A stretch of DNA of 64,000 nucleotides, from the NCBI RefSeq assembly GCF_018691265.1, contig NW_024881313.1, positions 36,139,518-36,203,517 of the forward strand, read 5' to 3'. The stretch's first letter is position 1. Every line of letters starts with the position of its first letter. The translations under genes and the position numbers were made by a program. Under the pieces are notes generated by a model. That model saw only the letters and a program-made list of their open reading frames with translations. It had not been told where the DNA came from and did not search any database. Of this stretch, positions 61,401 through 64,000 are shown in pieces. The stretch is from Tyto alba. Taxonomy: Eukaryota > Chordata > Aves > Strigiformes > Tytonidae.

Positions 61401-64000
61401 TTGACTGCCCTCATATTAGAGACCCAGCTCTAACAATGCTAATAAGAGCACAGCATATTCCAGTCAAAAATATTTATAGAAGGATATAATCAAACCAACT
61501 GAGACATTTAAAAACACAGATCCAAATGCTATTGTCCACTGGGTCAAATCAATAGTCACTAGGCCATTTCTGACATGCAGGTTGTGATGCAGGGACAAGA
61601 ACTGCAGCCCAGGTGGGTCTCAGTGTCTACCCAGCTCAACAGAATGTCTGCAGAAGGTACAAGCACTGTCTGGGACAGAGGAATATGTTAAGAGTCCTGC
61701 CATGGATGCTGAGGAACAGCTCTCCTATACAGCACTTTCTTCACATCCTCACTGGATAGAGGTTGTTTTATGTTGAGCTTTGTTTTAAGGAAGCAGTAGT
61801 TTAGTGTGCAGTATTTCGGGGAATCATATAAACACTTTTACTGGGTAATCATTATCAGAAGGAAATGCCTTTATAAGGGCCCCCGTATAGCTTTCTATTA
61901 GAATTTTTTCTTGGAGACGAACCCCAAGGTCACTGTGGTCCTGCAGTCACCTCCTCCTTCCCCTACAGAAAGTCAGGGTCTTCGCTGGAGACGGCAAGAA
62001 CCAACACTGACCAATGGTGTGAAGCACTGTCCTGCAGGCTCAGTACAGAGAGCTTGGTTCTGATCCTGCAGGTGAGACTGGCATTGTGCTTTGGCCACGT
62101 GTTGCCAAGGAGAATGGCAAACAAATGGAAACCAAAAAAGACTCAAGAAAAAAGCCTTCACTTTCTCCACTCCTCCCCACATCGTATTTACTATAGTCCC
62201 CACCAAATTACACCTAAAATAGCTTCTGTCTGTTTCTATTTAGCCATTTAGGTCCGATCTACCAGCTGCATTAACTTGCCCCTATTGTACTATTGCAGTT
62301 GGACTGTTGCCATCCTCCCCCCACGGGTTTTCTACAGATCTATATTTCAAAGTTATGGCTTTTGCAAAGCTCTGCTGTGTGAGCTCAGACAAGCTAAAAA
62401 AAATTAGTCATGTTTCCTCTAGTCCTGCTGCTTTACTAGGCTTCCTATTTGCAATCAAATTATTTTTAATTTTGACTATGTTCCCATTGTTTGCCAGGAA
62501 GATAATCATCTTATCTCGCCACCGGGATATTTCTCTCCTTTCTCATGTAGTTTCAGATGGATTAAATAAATACCCCTTACACAAAGCACATTAAGCTGAG
62601 CAAAAGGGCATTTCACCATTGCTGGCTGATCTGAAATTTAGGAAATGTCTCCCTTTTGGAAAAAATAAAAGATTGGAAGGACTCAGACATGCCATAATGG
62701 CAGCTGTGCTAATTGTACACACTCAGTTAATTTTTATCCATCTCAGAGTAGCTTTATGGAAAAGTGGGTGAAGTTCAAAGTTAGCGAGTGACACAGGCTT
62801 GGCTTAGCAGTGCCAAACAAGGGCCACAGATGATGGTCATCTGATGTTTTGGTAAGGGAAAAGGCAAAAAATGTCTGTGGTCCAGTGGGACCTTTCTGCT
62901 CCTCTCCAGATGAAACTGTATTTGCTCTACACAGGGAACAGGGGATCCCCCATGGTGCCATCTGTCCGATGACAAGGCTTTTCACAGGACCACCCATGGA
63001 TGTTCTTCTCCCCCTCTACGTGTCTAGAGATCGTATCAAATGGGAGCAGGTCAGTTCACTGCATTTTGAGGTCTGATTTTGAGTCCTTTTCAAGGGAAGG
63101 ATAAATGCCCAGCAAAGGTGAGCAACCAGGCTGCCAGTTCAGAGCAAACCGAATGGGGAAGATCAGGCACCTCTCAGAACTTTCCAGTTTCTTGGATATC
63201 CCTTCCGTGGAGGAACTGGCTTGTTAACACATAAACAACAGTCACACATGGAAAGTTGTGTGGACAAGTGACACCGCTAGAAACCAAGCTGCTCTGTGTT
63301 TTGTAACCTTCACCCGTGTACACTTTCCTACTGCTGGATGCTGAGTGGTTTACCTCCAGCTTCCTAATTATCGTAGTGCCGCTGCTTGTATTTTACCGCA
63401 GATGAGGAAATGAGGACATATGGCTTTTGTGATAAGAGATTTATGTGAGCTGTCTGTGCAACAGTGCTGCGACGTTCTATACAAGTCCATTTATAAAACA
63501 AAACATGTGTAAACAGTCAGGTTTTGATTGTTTTGGTGATTTCTTCCCCCTCGTGACAAATGTAAAGGAAAAACTGTAGGTTTCCACTTGATGTGTGCAG
63601 ATAAGTTTTTGGCCAATGGGAGAGATCCCAGTTGCGGTAAATCAGGCTCTACTTCCCTTGATTTCTGTCACCTGAAGTCCAGCTCCACGTGGGTGGATGG
63701 GAAAAAATACAGAGAAACTCAGGCTCCATGGCTGCTCCTACATGATTTACTTTCAGCTACAGGAGTACAAATATGCCTGAAGGGTTCTGGTAGGAGCTTC
63801 TTCATCAAGAATACAGTAAGCAGTGCAAAATACCAATTGAAACGGCAGCTGTAAGCCAGTGATTGTAATGGGTGGCTTTGACTACACCCTTGTAGATTGG
63901 CTACCTTTCAAATCAGGGGAGAAATTAAAGAAATAGGGTCATGTTCTCAAGGAGCAAAATCCTATTGAAGTCAGTGGTGACAAAGAACAGGACAGGCTGG
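58478..64000. other. No recognised gene to the right edge
   Basis: I looked on the minus strand for the missing N-terminal cryptochrome exons (the LRxDLRxxDN and YCFDPR motifs) and on both strands for ACAA1 exons and found neither with confidence. The longest frame (60547-61029, plus) has no recognisable motif and cysteine/tryptophan-rich random composition. A MIR-like fragment lies near 59.2 kb. Confidence 0.5.
59160..59260 (+). repeat. MIR-like SINE fragment
   Basis: 'aggacaaacaacttgctcaggcccagaacccagacctcc...cagcactgtgccctttctgtcac' follows the MIR 3' pattern of aacttgccc, aacccaggtctcc, agtgctctttccac. Confidence 0.5.

Noticed and set aside
61501..61620. Minus-strand fragment with FDP preceded by a stop, faintly like the YCFDPRH motif of a cryptochrome N-terminal exon
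   Set aside because: Only a handful of residues agree and neither flank resembles the family. Chance match is likely.

Overview
The window looks like nuclear DNA of a bird, probably a neoavian. It has AG/GT-spliced vertebrate exons, CpG-island promoters, long introns, MIR-like ancient SINE fragments, and LTRs with the TGTCCTGG...AAACCACRACA termini common in avian endogenous retroviruses. I cannot name the species. Exons were recognised by protein family knowledge plus splice sites and phase. No search was run.

All recognised genes lie on the minus strand, so transcription runs from high to low coordinates. (1) 1-11043 is the 5' end of OXSR1 (WNK-pathway kinase OSR1). Only coding exon 1 (10974-11043) and a large part of intron 1 are present. 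Its CpG-island promoter (about 11044-11700) carries a palindromic CRE, YY1 motifs on both strands and two CCAAT boxes. (2) About 11.7-23.9 kb is intergenic with no recognisable gene. (3) 24064-34414 is a complete five-exon MYD88, the TLR/IL-1R adaptor, encoding about 294 residues (death domain, intermediate domain, TIR domain). All exon phases agree. (4) 34.6-36.1 kb holds two different LTR-like elements directly upstream of MYD88. The first begins 192 bp from the MYD88 start codon and carries a near-perfect 69-bp tandem duplication. (5) 37407-56082 holds the decayed remains of a DASH-type cryptochrome (photolyase/cryptochrome family) in at least ten recognisable exons. Two in-frame stops, splice-phase breaks and loss of a conserved tryptophan mark it as a pseudogene in this assembly. 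Its N-terminal exons were not found. (6) An LTR of the TGTCCTGG type sits in one of its introns (51.7-52.3 kb) and a 1.05-kb relative lies at 57.4-58.5 kb. The remainder to 64 kb shows no gene I can support.

The MYD88-OXSR1 order and orientation match the arrangement known in mammals. A cryptochrome-DASH relic upstream of MYD88 is the most unusual content. ACAA1, the head-to-head neighbour of MYD88 in mammals, was not recognised here. OXSR1 and MYD88 act in separate pathways (ion transport/cell volume and innate immune signalling); their adjacency is conserved synteny, not an operon.
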